Assembly (NCBI RefSeq): GCF_036026595.1
Contig: NZ_JARZFX010000002.1
Coordinates: 372,001-436,000 of the forward strand
From: Virgibacillus_P tibetensis
GTDB lineage: Bacteria > Bacillota > Bacilli > Bacillales > Amphibacillaceae
Direction: 5' to 3'
Length of the DNA stretch: 64,000 nucleotides
Made by a program: the position numbers and the translations under genes. The notes under the pieces are model-generated. The model saw only the letters and a program-made list of their open reading frames with translations, did not search any database and had not been told where the DNA came from. Below, piece after piece: positions 42,129-52,098 of this stretch. Position 1 is the stretch's first letter. Every line of letters starts with the position of its first letter.

Positions 42129-42893
42129 TTATAATTTCAGTTTCAATTGATATCTCGTAATCACTGCTGCCATTTGATCCCTTGCTTTTTTCAACAGTGT
42201 CAGGTATTCCTCAGTTTTATCCTCAGTCATCCTATAAGTTGGACCTGAAACAGTAATCGACCCAAGAATTTCTTCATGGTCAAATAAGGGAACAGCAAAG
42301 GCAATTACATCCGCTGTATACTCCCCCTTGCTAGTTGCCCAGCCCTGCTTGCGTATTCTTTCCAGCTCCAGTTGCAGTTCCTTCTTATCAACCAAAGTGT
42401 TTTCCGTGTATTTTTTTAACTGGTTCGGATCAAGTATCGCCTCTATAGCCTCTTCTGGCATAAAAGCTAAAATAGATCTGTAGGAAGCACCAACATAAAG
42501 TGGTGCTCTGCTTCCAGCTGACACTGTAAACTTCACTTTATTTGCAGGCTCGACCACTTCCAGAGTAACTGCTTCATCCTTATCCAAAATGGTTAAGAAT
42601 ACAGATTCACCCGTTTGTTCGCTTAACTCTTCCAAAATTGGACGGAGCAGCTGCTTCACATTAAGTCCATCATATTTAATCATACCAAGTTCCCATACAG
42701 CAATTCCAAGTGTGTATCTTTTTGTATCGGGATCCTTTGAGAGAAAATTATTATTATCCAGCGTTTCTAAAATACGATAGATTTTAGTATGATTCATTTC
42801 TAAGTCATTAGCCAGTTCCCGGCCGCCCCATTCAGGCTTTTGTCTCGTAAATTTATTAAGTACCTCAATCGCCAAATTCAGTGTCTTTAACAT
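42129..42893 (-). CDS. IclR-family transcriptional regulator 2
   Basis: This 254-residue protein has a winged helix at about 20-60 (WGGRELANDLEMNHTKIYRILETL) and an IclR effector domain after about 80. Placed between the peptide-transport operon and the M29-like gene, it is the likely controller of both. The 146-bp gap upstream suggests it has its own promoter. Its sequence differs clearly from iclR-1. Confidence 0.9.
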   Translation of the reverse strand: MLKTLNLAIEVLNKFTRQKPEWGGRELANDLEMNHTKIYRILETLDNNNFLSKDPDTKRYTLGIAVWELGMIKYDGLNVKQLLRPILEELSEQTGESVFLTILDKDEAVTLEVVEPANKVKFTVSAGSRAPLYVGASYRSILAFMPEEAIEAILDPNQLKKYTENTLVDKKELQLELERIRKQGWATSKGEYTADVIAFAVPLFDHEEILGSITVSGPTYRMTEDKTEEYLTLLKKARDQMAAVITRYQLKLKL

Positions 42894-43039
42894 ATATTAA
42901 CTCCATTCTAAATAATAAACACAGCTAATCAGAACAATCATAACATGAAAATTTAATTTTTGAAATTATCAAGCGATAGATTGATAGTTTATGTTTACGA
43001 TGATTACCTGTGTTAGAATTATCCTCCAGTTAATAATCA

Positions 43040-44305
43040 TTACTTTGTGTAAAGGAAATCGACTACTGCAGCAATATAAACTTTGGCACAAGTGACAATC
43101 TGCTCTACTTTTACCTTCTCGTTGTAGCCATGTATACTTGGCAGATACGCAGGACCATATTGCAGGACAGGGATGTTATAGTCACGGAAATGACGTGCAT
43201 CACTACTTGCCCATTGCATAACACCATATGATTCTTTACCAGTTACGAAAGAAATATTATCCGTAATTGCTTTACATACAGGATCCTGTGCATCTGTATA
43301 GTTCGCTGTGCTTCTAAATCCAAACGCCCTGATCGTGTAATCGATATTCAAAGCATTTAATTTCTCTTCTATAAAAGAAGTTACTTCTTCTTCCGAGATA
43401 CCAAATGGAAGACGGCAGTCAACCTGCACCTTACAGCTTTCTGGAATGACATTGGATTTCGTTCCACCTTCAATAGTCCCAACATTTACAGTGACATGCT
43501 CCAGGACAGGCTGAAATTTCACACGGTCTTTCTCAACTTCTCTCATATAGCGCTGTGATACTTCAATTAAAGGTTTAATTTCATCTGGAACTTCAATTTC
43601 CAGCTCCCATAACTTTTCAATTTCATGAATTGCTTTTACGGCATCACTGATCGCATTCTTACCAGCTAAAGGAGACAAGCTGCCATGTCCTGGTTCGCCG
43701 AATACTTCCAGCTCGAACCAATAGGATCCTTTTTGACCAATCGTAGGATTTAATGGCGAAGATGGTTCCGCAATCAAACAGCCATCCCCTTCAATAATTC
43801 CGTTCTCAAGCAACCATGGCACACCGAAGTCCCCACCTGTTTCCTCATCAGGAACAATAGCCAATGAAAGTTTACCTGGTAATTGGACATTCAGACGCTT
43901 CAATAAACTAAAGGCAAAAATCAGACCCGTCAGGCCAGCTTTCATATCACTTGCACCTCTGCCAAGCATCCAGCCATCCTTTACTTCGCCTGAAAATGGA
44001 TCAAAATCCCATTTCTTCAGATCCCCAGCAGGTACAACATCGGTATGACCACAATAAATTAAATGTTTTCCATCTTCATCTCCAATACTGGAAACAAGAT
44101 TATACATTTTGTCACTTGACTCATGCCATTCGACACCCAAATCATATTTTTTTAAATAGTCCGCGACAAAATTACTTATCTCTGTTGAATCTCCAGGTGG
44201 ATTTTCACTCGGAATTTGAATTAACGAGCTGCATAACTCTATTAGCTCATCCTTATTATTTTCCACCTCATTAATAAGCATTTGTTTCAGTTCGGTTTTA
44301 TTCAT
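43040..44305 (-). CDS. M20 family peptidase/deacylase (ArgE/DapE type)
   Basis: This 421-residue two-zinc hydrolase has metal-site motifs YCGHTDVVP, GRGASDMKAG and DEETGGD and a dimerisation domain containing GHGSLSPLAGKNA. ArgE/DapE relatives remove acyl groups from amino acids or cleave dipeptides. The first codon overlaps the DUF1177 stop (TAATG), so translation is coupled. Its place in a peptide-import operon suggests cleavage of the imported compound. Confidence 0.9.
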   Translation of the reverse strand: MNKTELKQMLINEVENNKDELIELCSSLIQIPSENPPGDSTEISNFVADYLKKYDLGVEWHESSDKMYNLVSSIGDEDGKHLIYCGHTDVVPAGDLKKWDFDPFSGEVKDGWMLGRGASDMKAGLTGLIFAFSLLKRLNVQLPGKLSLAIVPDEETGGDFGVPWLLENGIIEGDGCLIAEPSSPLNPTIGQKGSYWFELEVFGEPGHGSLSPLAGKNAISDAVKAIHEIEKLWELEIEVPDEIKPLIEVSQRYMREVEKDRVKFQPVLEHVTVNVGTIEGGTKSNVIPESCKVQVDCRLPFGISEEEVTSFIEEKLNALNIDYTIRAFGFRSTANYTDAQDPVCKAITDNISFVTGKESYGVMQWASSDARHFRDYNIPVLQYGPAYLPSIHGYNEKVKVEQIVTCAKVYIAAVVDFLYTK

Positions 44306-45252
44306 TAGCTTAACACCTCTTTCCCTGCTGTTTGCAGATGAGTCATTTTGCCATAAAGGTTTTCTATATGAGCAAATTCCTTCTCATCATACAGGGAGCA
44401 TTTGTTTTCGCCATAAAGCTTCGCAACTTCAATTACGAAACGGACAACCTGCTCGACATCAACTAAATGAGTCGCACCGGTACCACAGCCAGCAACAGCT
44501 GTTTCTGTTGTAATCGCAATCCCAACAACAGGCTTATCTGTTGCAACGGCAGGCTGCAAGATACTGTTCACATGGTATAAATCATTTCCGTATGGTGTAA
44601 TATCTTGTGTAGTTATCGGCATGGTTACAGGAAGCTGACCCGTAGATTGTGTATATACATGCAGCAGATCAGTACTCACTTTTAAAATATATCCCTCTTT
44701 TACAGTTGGCGTAAGTGCAAACCCTTTATGGTTCGTAATCATATTCCCCTTCGTCGTATCAATCGAAAGAATAGCATCCATTTCAACGGTAACCTCATGG
44801 TTGTTCATTTCCAGAATATCTACTGGCGAGCTCATAAATGGCACAGGGTCATGTGGTAATGTTGGTGCTGTAGGGCAAATATGTGTTGTTAAAATTACAT
44901 CCCCGTTTAATTGATCTCCTTTTGTCGTCATGTCCAGCAGTTTTGCAGCAGCTGCAATCGATGATAGCGCGCCGTCTCCATCAGAAACAAAACCTTTCAG
45001 TTCAGGACGAGCCCCGATTCCTCCAAGTCTGCCGATAATCCCTAATGTTGGTGCAGTTCCACCGCGGGATTTACCATTCACACCAGGTACCGTAATTTTA
45101 ATGAAATCGGTTGATCCCTCTGGTCCACTGACCGTTTGCACACTTATATCACTTTCTTCATTAAAAGTAGATAAGTAGCTTTTCACATCTTCTCCTGACG
45201 CATAAATACTATCCAGTAAATCGTATACTTCCATAACATGTTTGAATGACAT
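44305..45252 (-). CDS. DUF1177 family protein
   Basis: This 315-residue soluble protein matches the DUF1177 pattern: GGTAPTLGIIGRLGGIGARPELKGFVSDGDGAL and DVILTTHICPTAPTLPHDPVPFM. The conserved His and Asp residues hint at an enzyme, but no reaction is known to me. It is fused by overlapping stop and start codons both to the ATPase gene upstream and to the M20 gene downstream, so it probably acts on the same imported substrate. Confidence 0.85.
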   Translation of the reverse strand: MSFKHVMEVYDLLDSIYASGEDVKSYLSTFNEESDISVQTVSGPEGSTDFIKITVPGVNGKSRGGTAPTLGIIGRLGGIGARPELKGFVSDGDGALSSIAAAAKLLDMTTKGDQLNGDVILTTHICPTAPTLPHDPVPFMSSPVDILEMNNHEVTVEMDAILSIDTTKGNMITNHKGFALTPTVKEGYILKVSTDLLHVYTQSTGQLPVTMPITTQDITPYGNDLYHVNSILQPAVATDKPVVGIAITTETAVAGCGTGATHLVDVEQVVRFVIEVAKLYGENKCSLYDEKEFAHIENLYGKMTHLQTAGKEVLS

Positions 45253-46241
45253 TATAATTCCTCCTGATTTTTATTAAGTAAGTGACAAGATGCCACACTT
45301 CCGTTTTCGACATCCTGCAGTTCAGGTACGATCGATTTACACATTTCCATCGCTACCGGACATCTTTCATGGAAATGACATCCAGATGGCGGATTAATCG
45401 GACTTGGAACAGAACCTTTAAGAATCACCCTGTTTTTATCATCATGCGGACTTTCCTTTGGTACAGCTGATAGCAATGCTTTTGTGTACGGATGCTGGGG
45501 ATCGTTATACACCTCTTGATAGGTTCCCATTTCCACAATTTTCCCCAAATACATAACGGCAATTCGGTCACACATATATCTGACAACATTTAAATCATGT
45601 GAAATAAAAATATAAGTTAAATCAAATTCCTTCTGCAATCTCTTTAATAGATTGATAACCTGTGCCTGTACTGACACATCCAGGGCTGAAACCGGCTCAT
45701 CACAAATAATGACATCCGGATTTAAGACGAGTGCTCTGGCAATATTTATCCGTTGACGCTGCCCGCCGGAGAATTCATGTGGGTATCTTTCCGCATGAAA
45801 ACCCTCAAGCCCAACAACCTCCAATAAGTATTGCACACGCTTTTTACGTGAGGACTGATCACCTACATTATGAATAAGTAATGGTTCCGCAATCAATTCG
45901 CCTACCTTTTTCCTCGGATCTAAAGAAGCATAGGGATCCTGGAAAACCATTTGAATTGATTTTCGGGATGCACGCAGCTCCTGTGCATTCATTTCAACCA
46001 GATTGCTGCCTTTAAATTCGACAGTACCCTCTGATGGTGTGATTAACTGGTTCACCAGCCGGGCCATTGTGGACTTACCACAACCAGATTCCCCCACGAC
46101 ACCGAGTGTTTCACCAGGATACACATCAAAATCCAGACCATCTACTGCCTTCACACTTTGGCTTGATTTTTTAAAAGGAATCGGACTTTGCATGTGAAAA
46201 TGCTTTTTCAAATTTCTAATTTTTAATAGCGGTTCGGTCAT
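45252..46241 (-). CDS. Peptide ABC transporter ATP-binding protein (OppF/DppF type)
   Basis: This 329-residue ATPase has Walker A GESGCGKST, signature FSGGQRQR, Walker B VIICDEP and the C-terminal oligopeptide-transporter extension with the CHFHERCP iron-sulfur-type cysteines. It overlaps the OppD-type gene by 26 bp. It powers peptide uptake with OppD. Confidence 0.95.
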   Translation of the reverse strand: MTEPLLKIRNLKKHFHMQSPIPFKKSSQSVKAVDGLDFDVYPGETLGVVGESGCGKSTMARLVNQLITPSEGTVEFKGSNLVEMNAQELRASRKSIQMVFQDPYASLDPRKKVGELIAEPLLIHNVGDQSSRKKRVQYLLEVVGLEGFHAERYPHEFSGGQRQRINIARALVLNPDVIICDEPVSALDVSVQAQVINLLKRLQKEFDLTYIFISHDLNVVRYMCDRIAVMYLGKIVEMGTYQEVYNDPQHPYTKALLSAVPKESPHDDKNRVILKGSVPSPINPPSGCHFHERCPVAMEMCKSIVPELQDVENGSVASCHLLNKNQEEL

Positions 46242-47247
46242 TGTATTTCGGCTCCTCTCTATTTAAACGGGATTCTTTCGTTTGAAAATGACAGGAGACA
46301 AAATGGTCCTTTTCCACTTCGATACTTTCCGGTTGCTTGGTCAAACATATATCCTGAGCAAAAGGACATCTGGCCGCAAATGCGCATCCTTGAATGTCCT
46401 GACTTAGATCAGGTGGACTGCCGGGAATGGTGGATAATTCCTTGTCATGGGATACGCCTTCGGTAATTTGCGATTCCAATAATCCCCATGTATATGGATG
46501 AAGCGAATTATCATAGATTTCAGTTACACTTCCCGACTCGACGACATTTCCTGCATACATGACCAGTACCTTCTCACAGGTTTCCCAGACAACGCCAAGA
46601 TCATGGGTGATCATAATAATGGATGTATCAATCCTGTCCTGCAGGCTCTTCATCAAATCGATAATTTGTGCTTGTACCGTTACATCCAGCGCAGTCGTTG
46701 GTTCATCAGCAATCAATAGCTTCGGGTTGCAGGCAAGCGCAATGGCAATCATCACGCGTTGACGCATCCCCCCAGAAAATTCATGCGGATACATGGAAAT
46801 TCTTTTTTCAGGTGCCGGTATGCCTACCAGCTCCAGCATCTCTATAGCCTGCCGCTTCGCTTCTTTCTTGGTAACATTCTGATGTGTTTTAATGGATTCA
46901 ATAATTTGGTTACCCACTGTATAAACAGGATTTAAACTTGTTCCGGGATCTTGAAAAATCATCGATATTTCATTTCCGCGGATATCCCTCATCTGTTTAT
47001 TGGATAATGCAAGTAAATCTTTATCTTCAAAGTAAATATGTCCTCCCGTAATCTTACCCGGTGGATTCGGAATGAGACGCAATATGGAGGTGGCGGTCAC
47101 ACTTTTACCTGACCCTGATTCACCAACAATACCAATGTTCTCTTTTCTGCCTAAGGTAAAAGAAACGCCTTTTACCGCTTTTGTCACGGCAGATCCCGAA
47201 CGGAACTGTACTTCTAAATTTTCAACGCGTAGTAAAGGATCAGTCAT
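46216..47247 (-). CDS. Peptide ABC transporter ATP-binding protein (OppD/DppD type)
   Basis: This 343-residue ATPase has Walker A GESGSGKSV, signature FSGGMRQR, Walker B LLIADEP and the C-terminal cysteine-rich extension (CAFAARCPFAQDIC). It lies 19 bp after the OppC-type gene. Confidence 0.95.
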   Translation of the reverse strand: MTDPLLRVENLEVQFRSGSAVTKAVKGVSFTLGRKENIGIVGESGSGKSVTATSILRLIPNPPGKITGGHIYFEDKDLLALSNKQMRDIRGNEISMIFQDPGTSLNPVYTVGNQIIESIKTHQNVTKKEAKRQAIEMLELVGIPAPEKRISMYPHEFSGGMRQRVMIAIALACNPKLLIADEPTTALDVTVQAQIIDLMKSLQDRIDTSIIMITHDLGVVWETCEKVLVMYAGNVVESGSVTEIYDNSLHPYTWGLLESQITEGVSHDKELSTIPGSPPDLSQDIQGCAFAARCPFAQDICLTKQPESIEVEKDHFVSCHFQTKESRLNREEPKYNDRTAIKN

Positions 47248-47266
47248 TTGTTTCGCCTCCCTTAAA

Positions 47267-48160
47267 TTAAAGTTTCATTTTCGGATCTAGTGCATCCCGC
47301 AGGCCATCTCCAAATAGATTAATACCGAGCACAGTAATTAAAATAGCCAAGCCGGAGAATGTCGCCATATGTGGACTCAGCACCAGGAAGTCCTTCCCGT
47401 CTTTTAAAATACTTCCCCATGAAGCCGTTGGTGGTTGAACACCTAAGCCCAGAAAACTTAAGGATGCCTCGGAAATAATAGCACCTGCTACACTCATTGT
47501 TGCGTATACAATTAATGGTGCGATACTATTTGGCAGCACATGCTGAAAAATAATTCTGCCATGTTTTGCACCAAGCGATCTCGTTACTTCTATAAATTCA
47601 AGTTCCTTTACACTCAGCACCTGACCCCTGACAACTCTTGCAAACCCAGGAATATTCGCGATCCCGATGGCAATAATAACGTTAATCAGACCTTGTCCAA
47701 GCACAGTCATTAAGGTAATTGCTAGTAAAATAAATGGAAAAGCAAACAGTCCATCCATAAAGCGCATAATAACTGAATCCAATTTTCCACCGAAGTAACC
47801 TGCTGCCACTCCAAGCAGCGATCCGAAAATCGCGCCAAATAATACAGCGGCTATTCCTACAATCAGGGAGATTCTTGCACCATAAACTATTCTGCTGAAA
47901 ATATCTCTTCCATAGTTATCCGTACCCAGTATATGGCCTTGCTCCCCTGCCTTTAACAGAGACTTGGTAACATCCATCTGTGTTGGATTATGGGGTGCAA
48001 TTAACGGGGCAAATATTGCGGTAATAATCAGAATTAATATTACAAATAATCCCACAGCAGCAAGCCTGTTTCGAATTAATTTCCTGAATAGCGATGGCTG
48101 CTTCTTTGCTTCTCTTGCCGTTACTTCTACAGTATTTTCAGTTGCTTGTAATGAGGTCAT
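47267..48160 (-). CDS. Peptide ABC transporter permease (OppC/DppC type)
   Basis: This 297-residue protein has about six helices, the N-terminal OppC segment (FAPLIAPHNPTQMD), the GTDNYGRDIFSRIVYGARISL motif and the EAA loop around EVTRSLGAKHGRII. It forms the membrane channel with OppB, whose stop is one base away. Confidence 0.95.
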   Translation of the reverse strand: MTSLQATENTVEVTAREAKKQPSLFRKLIRNRLAAVGLFVILILIITAIFAPLIAPHNPTQMDVTKSLLKAGEQGHILGTDNYGRDIFSRIVYGARISLIVGIAAVLFGAIFGSLLGVAAGYFGGKLDSVIMRFMDGLFAFPFILLAITLMTVLGQGLINVIIAIGIANIPGFARVVRGQVLSVKELEFIEVTRSLGAKHGRIIFQHVLPNSIAPLIVYATMSVAGAIISEASLSFLGLGVQPPTASWGSILKDGKDFLVLSPHMATFSGLAILITVLGINLFGDGLRDALDPKMKL

Positions 48161-48161
48161 C

Positions 48162-49130
48162 TTAATTCGTACCTCCTTTATTTGTAGAATAGTTAATTTT
48201 AGGATTCACTACTTTATAAAGAATATCGACAACCAGATTTACTGCGACAAAGATAAACGCAATAAACAATACCGTACTTTGTACAACGACAAAGTCTCTC
48301 TTTTCAATAGCATCTATGATCAGCAGCCCCATTCCAGGCCAGCTGAATATTGTTTCTGTTAAAACAGCTCCACCGAGCATCATGGAAATCTGCAGTCCCA
48401 TGACAGTGAGCAGTGGCGTAACTGCATTCTTGAATGCATGCTTACAAATAACAATAAATTCACTTAATCCTTTAGAACGTGCTGTCTTTATATATTCCTG
48501 TGAGATAACCTCAAGCATGCTTGACCTCGTAATCCGGGCAAACGTAGCTGTTGGGATAGTAGCAAGGGTAATACTCGGTAAGATCAAATGCTTTATAAAT
48601 TCGCCGAATCCCTCATCCCACTGGCCCATCCCTGTTGCAGGAAACCAGCCTAAGTTAACACTGAAATAAAGAACGAGCATGACACCTAACCAGAAGACTG
48701 GCATCGACACACCTACTAAAGAAACAGTTGTAATAACATAGTCCACCAAGGAATTCTGTTTCGTAGCAGAAATGATTCCTGCTGGCACACCAATCATAAT
48801 TGCGATGATCAACGCACTAACTGCAAGCACGACCGTATTAGGGAAGCGCTCCATAATCAAATCAGCTATTGGCTGATTATAAGCCAATGAAACTCCAAAG
48901 TTTCCTTGGAATAAACCTCCAATATACTCAAAGAACTGTATGTACAAAGGTTCATTTAATCCCAGCTGCTCTGTTAGTTTAGCAATGTTTTCGACACTCG
49001 CCTGCGGGCCAAGCATAACAGCTGCCGGATCCCCTGGAATCATCCGTGTTATCAAAAAAACAATAACTGCTACTATAAGTAGTGTAGGTATCATATTTAG
49101 TATTCTGCTAACAATAAAAGTTCCCATCAT
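48162..49130 (-). CDS. Peptide ABC transporter permease (OppB/DppB type)
   Basis: This 322-residue protein has about six helices, the typical start RILNMIPTLLIVAVIVFLITRMIPGDP and the EAA loop EYIKTARSKGLSEFIV. It is the first gene of the minus-strand operon, divergent from the binding-protein gene. The ATG follows GGAGGG. Confidence 0.95.
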   Translation of the reverse strand: MMGTFIVSRILNMIPTLLIVAVIVFLITRMIPGDPAAVMLGPQASVENIAKLTEQLGLNEPLYIQFFEYIGGLFQGNFGVSLAYNQPIADLIMERFPNTVVLAVSALIIAIMIGVPAGIISATKQNSLVDYVITTVSLVGVSMPVFWLGVMLVLYFSVNLGWFPATGMGQWDEGFGEFIKHLILPSITLATIPTATFARITRSSMLEVISQEYIKTARSKGLSEFIVICKHAFKNAVTPLLTVMGLQISMMLGGAVLTETIFSWPGMGLLIIDAIEKRDFVVVQSTVLFIAFIFVAVNLVVDILYKVVNPKINYSTNKGGTN

Positions 49131-49161
49131 TACCCTCCTTTAACACTTTCATCCATATTTC

Positions 49162-49202
49162 ACTATTTGAATCAGTGTATTACTATTTGAATTAAAAATA
49201 GT
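49162..49202. promoter_or_regulatory. Direct and inverted ACTATTT repeats in the opp divergent region
   Basis: ACTATTTGAAT occurs at 49162 and again at 49182, exactly 20 bp apart, and the second is part of the dyad ACTATTT-N7-AAATAGT (49182-49202). A further ATTTGAATAG lies near 49323. These are candidate sites for iclR-2 or another regulator of both divergent units. Confidence 0.5.
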
Positions 49203-49370
49203 TTAGCACTACTTCTTTTATTTGTAAATACACATTTAAAGCAAAACTCTTTTTTATTGTAATAGTAAAAAAACTCTTTACTTTACATCAAAAGTTATGG
49301 TACTTTATATAATAATTCGATATTTGAATAGCTGGTTCACATTATGAATCATATCAAAGGAGGAAATTTT

Positions 49371-50987
49371 ATGAATAACAAAGGGATAAAAAGACTATTC
49401 CTGATCTTTTCAATTATTACGATAGGATTGATCATTAGCGCCTGCTCATCTGACACGGGCTCTGACGATACAAACAACGAGGGTGACTCCGGAGCACAAT
49501 CTGGGGAACCACAACAAGGCGGGATCTTAAATGTCGGACTTTCTTCCAATCCTAATACACTGGATCCTATCCGTTACACTGGTGTTTACGAATCTCAGAT
49601 CATGCGTTCTATTGGAAATACCTTAATCGTATACAATAAAGACCTAAGTGGATTTGATCCTTCCATTGCTACTGAATGGGAGCCTTCAGAGGATTTAATG
49701 TCCTTTACATTTAAACTTAGAGATGATGTTTATTTCCAAGAAGGTGAATACCAGGATGGAAGACAAATGACTGCAGAAGATGTTAAATTCAGCCTGGAAC
49801 GTTCTTCTGAAGAATCTGCATTGAACCGTTTAGCAGGTGTAGAAAGTGTAGAAGTAGTAGATGAATTTGAAGTGAAAATTCATTTGGAAGAACCAAACTC
49901 AGCTTTACTTGCCATGCTGACAGACCGAGGAAATATCATTGTACCTAAAGAAGAAGTCGAAGGTTGGGGCGATGCATTCGGTGCGAATCTTGTCGGTACT
50001 GGTCCATTTACACTTAAAAATTGGCAGACAGACCAACAAGTTGAACTCGTAAGACATGACAATTACTGGGGTGAAACACCTAACCTTGATGGTGTAACTT
50101 ACAAAATCATCTCTGATCCAACGATGATGACAAACGCACTTCGTTCCAATGATATTGACATCGCGACCGACATTAAAGGTCAGAATAGAGAAGTTATTGA
50201 ACAAGACCCTAATTTAGAACTACAATCAAAAAATGGACTTACTCTTACTTATATTGATATGAATAACCAAGAAGGTCCAACAGCTGATCCGAAAGTGCGT
50301 GAAGCTATCTATAAAGCAACAAATGTAGAAGAAATTGTACAAGGTGTGAACCAATGGGGCGGAGCTTCCGTGTCCTATGCACCAATTCCTAAAGAATCGT
50401 GGGCATACAGTGAAGAGCTTGAATCACTGAAGCCGGAATATGATCCAGAAGCTGCTAAAGAACTTCTAGCGGAAACAGATTATGCTGATGGGTTCAAGAC
50501 AGAGCTTCATGTTCTAGAATCAAGAGTACCATATGCTACAATTTTCCAGAATCAAATGAAAGAAAACCTGAATATTGATGTAGATGTTAAAGTTTCAGAG
50601 TGGGGAACACTCAGCGACACGGCTTCAAAAGGAAATTCACCATTTTATATCGGAGGCTGGGCATGGTATCCAGATCCATACTTCTTCTTAAATCAGTTAT
50701 ACCATTCAGATCAAATTGGATCACTTGGTAATGGAAGAGGGTATGACAATTCGAAAGTAGATGAATTGCTTGATCAAGCCTTAACAGGTACAGCTGATCA
50801 AGAAGAAAGAACCGCATTGTATCAAGAAGCCATCGAGATTATGATGGGAGACTACTCCAGAATTGAATTGGACAACCTTGATACAACTGCTGCTGTTTCA
50901 CCACAAGTTGGCGGATTTGAAATTATGGCGGATGGTTCGATTAACATTGTTGATCCAAACGGTACAAATGTATGGGTAAGCAGATAA
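49371..50987 (+). CDS. Peptide ABC transporter substrate-binding lipoprotein
   Basis: This 538-residue SBP_bac_5 family protein has a lipoprotein signal peptide with lipobox LIISAC, then a Ser/Asp/Gly-rich linker. The family fold is seen in LNVGLSSNPNTLDPIRYTGVYE, NLVGTGPFTLKNW and the late WAWYPDPYFFLNQLYHSDQ. The ATG at 49371 follows AAAGGAGG; the upstream ATG at 49344 lacks one. It delivers peptides, or another solute, to the divergent OppBCDF-type importer. Confidence 0.94.
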   Translation: MNNKGIKRLFLIFSIITIGLIISACSSDTGSDDTNNEGDSGAQSGEPQQGGILNVGLSSNPNTLDPIRYTGVYESQIMRSIGNTLIVYNKDLSGFDPSIATEWEPSEDLMSFTFKLRDDVYFQEGEYQDGRQMTAEDVKFSLERSSEESALNRLAGVESVEVVDEFEVKIHLEEPNSALLAMLTDRGNIIVPKEEVEGWGDAFGANLVGTGPFTLKNWQTDQQVELVRHDNYWGETPNLDGVTYKIISDPTMMTNALRSNDIDIATDIKGQNREVIEQDPNLELQSKNGLTLTYIDMNNQEGPTADPKVREAIYKATNVEEIVQGVNQWGGASVSYAPIPKESWAYSEELESLKPEYDPEAAKELLAETDYADGFKTELHVLESRVPYATIFQNQMKENLNIDVDVKVSEWGTLSDTASKGNSPFYIGGWAWYPDPYFFLNQLYHSDQIGSLGNGRGYDNSKVDELLDQALTGTADQEERTALYQEAIEIMMGDYSRIELDNLDTTAAVSPQVGGFEIMADGSINIVDPNGTNVWVSR

Positions 50988-51009
50988 TGAAATGAATAAC
51001 CATTTTTTG

Positions 51010-51045
51010 GAAAAGCAGAGCACAATATCTGCTTTTCTTTTTTTT
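51010..51045 (+). terminator. Intrinsic terminator of the binding-protein gene
   Basis: GAAAAGCAGA pairs with TCTGCTTTTC over a 9-base loop, followed by a long T-run. Confidence 0.9.
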
Positions 51046-51202
51046 GATAGGCTAACAAGGTTGCTGGAACCTGTGAATGACAGTGTTTTTCTTATACTCT
51101 GTTGAGGCAATCCCTTTCTATACAAGCCAGTTTATTTCCTCACTAAATAATTCGTTGCTATACTAGGGTACATAGTCTAGAAAAAGTGAGGGAATTTAAA
51201 AT

Positions 51203-51664
51203 ATGAGTAATGTTCTATTGAAACAGTTTGCATTTACCCGTAATGCCCTATTAAGTGAATTGGAAAAAATCGATGCAGAGCTTGTCGATGTACAGCCGGA
51301 TGTTTTCAACAACACAATCCACTGGCAGGTTGGACATATTCTAACAGCAGCTGAGCAATTTTTATTTGGTTTTCCAAGTAAGACACAACACTTACCTGAA
51401 AATTATCCGGCGTTATTCGGTTATGGAACGAAGCCCTCGGATTGGCCGAGTGAGGTCCCATCTGTCGCTGAATTAACAGAGCAACTTCGGGATCAGCTGA
51501 AACGCGTCATGCAAATCCCTGAAGAACAATTTGAAGTTAAATTGGATAAAGCCTTTTTAGGACAAGAAACATTTGGTGGACTGGCAACACTTGCTGTCTT
51601 CCACGAAGCGAACCATTCAGGACAGATCCACTCCATGAGCCTTGTGGTGAAACGAACAAACTAA
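51203..51664 (+). CDS. DinB-like four-helix metalloprotein
   Basis: This 153-residue DinB/YfiT-type protein has the three-His metal site in HWQVGHIL and the late FHEANHSGQIHSM. Family members include thiol-S-transferases that use bacillithiol. The reaction here is not determinable. It is a single gene with its own strong terminator. Confidence 0.88.
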   Translation: MSNVLLKQFAFTRNALLSELEKIDAELVDVQPDVFNNTIHWQVGHILTAAEQFLFGFPSKTQHLPENYPALFGYGTKPSDWPSEVPSVAELTEQLRDQLKRVMQIPEEQFEVKLDKAFLGQETFGGLATLAVFHEANHSGQIHSMSLVVKRTN

Positions 51665-51673
51665 AGGGACGTT

Positions 51674-51713
51674 GAAAAGACTGGATCATCATATATCGAT
51701 GATCCAGTCTTTT
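51674..51713. terminator. Strong bidirectional terminator after the DinB-like gene
   Basis: AAAAGACTGGATCATC pairs with GATGATCCAGTCTTTT around ATATATC, flanked by A- and T-rich ends. Confidence 0.9.
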
Positions 51714-51779
51714 CTTTGATTCACGGAGTGGCTTGGCTGTTGGAGATTGGCGACCAACGGTGAACGGGCCCCCACCTGT

Positions 51780-52094
51780 TTAAAATGTGTCCAGATTAGA
51801 TAGGTTATTTTCTTTAACGCCATCGGCTTCACTGCGGATGATGTCTCTGCCGTATTTATGAAAGACATCCACATGTGCCAACTTTCCTTCCTTCGCTTCA
51901 TCCAGAGCCGTCATATAGTCAAGCTCTCTTCCGCTTTCTGTTTTAAAAGCAATGATATCACCATCATCATTTTTACGGACAGCCACTATCTGTTCTTGAC
52001 TTGAATCTGCAGGTTGATCGATCTGGGTTTTTGCTTCACCTTCACCCTGGTTCTTGTATTCATTATAAATACTTTCAAAATCTTTATTAGTCAT
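51780..52094 (-). CDS. DUF3892 domain protein
   Basis: This 104-residue protein has an acidic, Gln-rich N-terminus and a DUF3892 domain from about residue 35 (IVAVRKNDDGDIIAFKTESG, then GKLAHVDVFHKYGRDIIRS). Function is unknown; the family is common in Bacillaceae. The ATG follows GGGAGG at 7 bp, but that site lies within one arm of a perfect 13-bp hairpin, suggesting translational control. Confidence 0.8.
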   Translation of the reverse strand: MTNKDFESIYNEYKNQGEGEAKTQIDQPADSSQEQIVAVRKNDDGDIIAFKTESGRELDYMTALDEAKEGKLAHVDVFHKYGRDIIRSEADGVKENNLSNLDTF

Positions 52095-52098
52095 ACGA

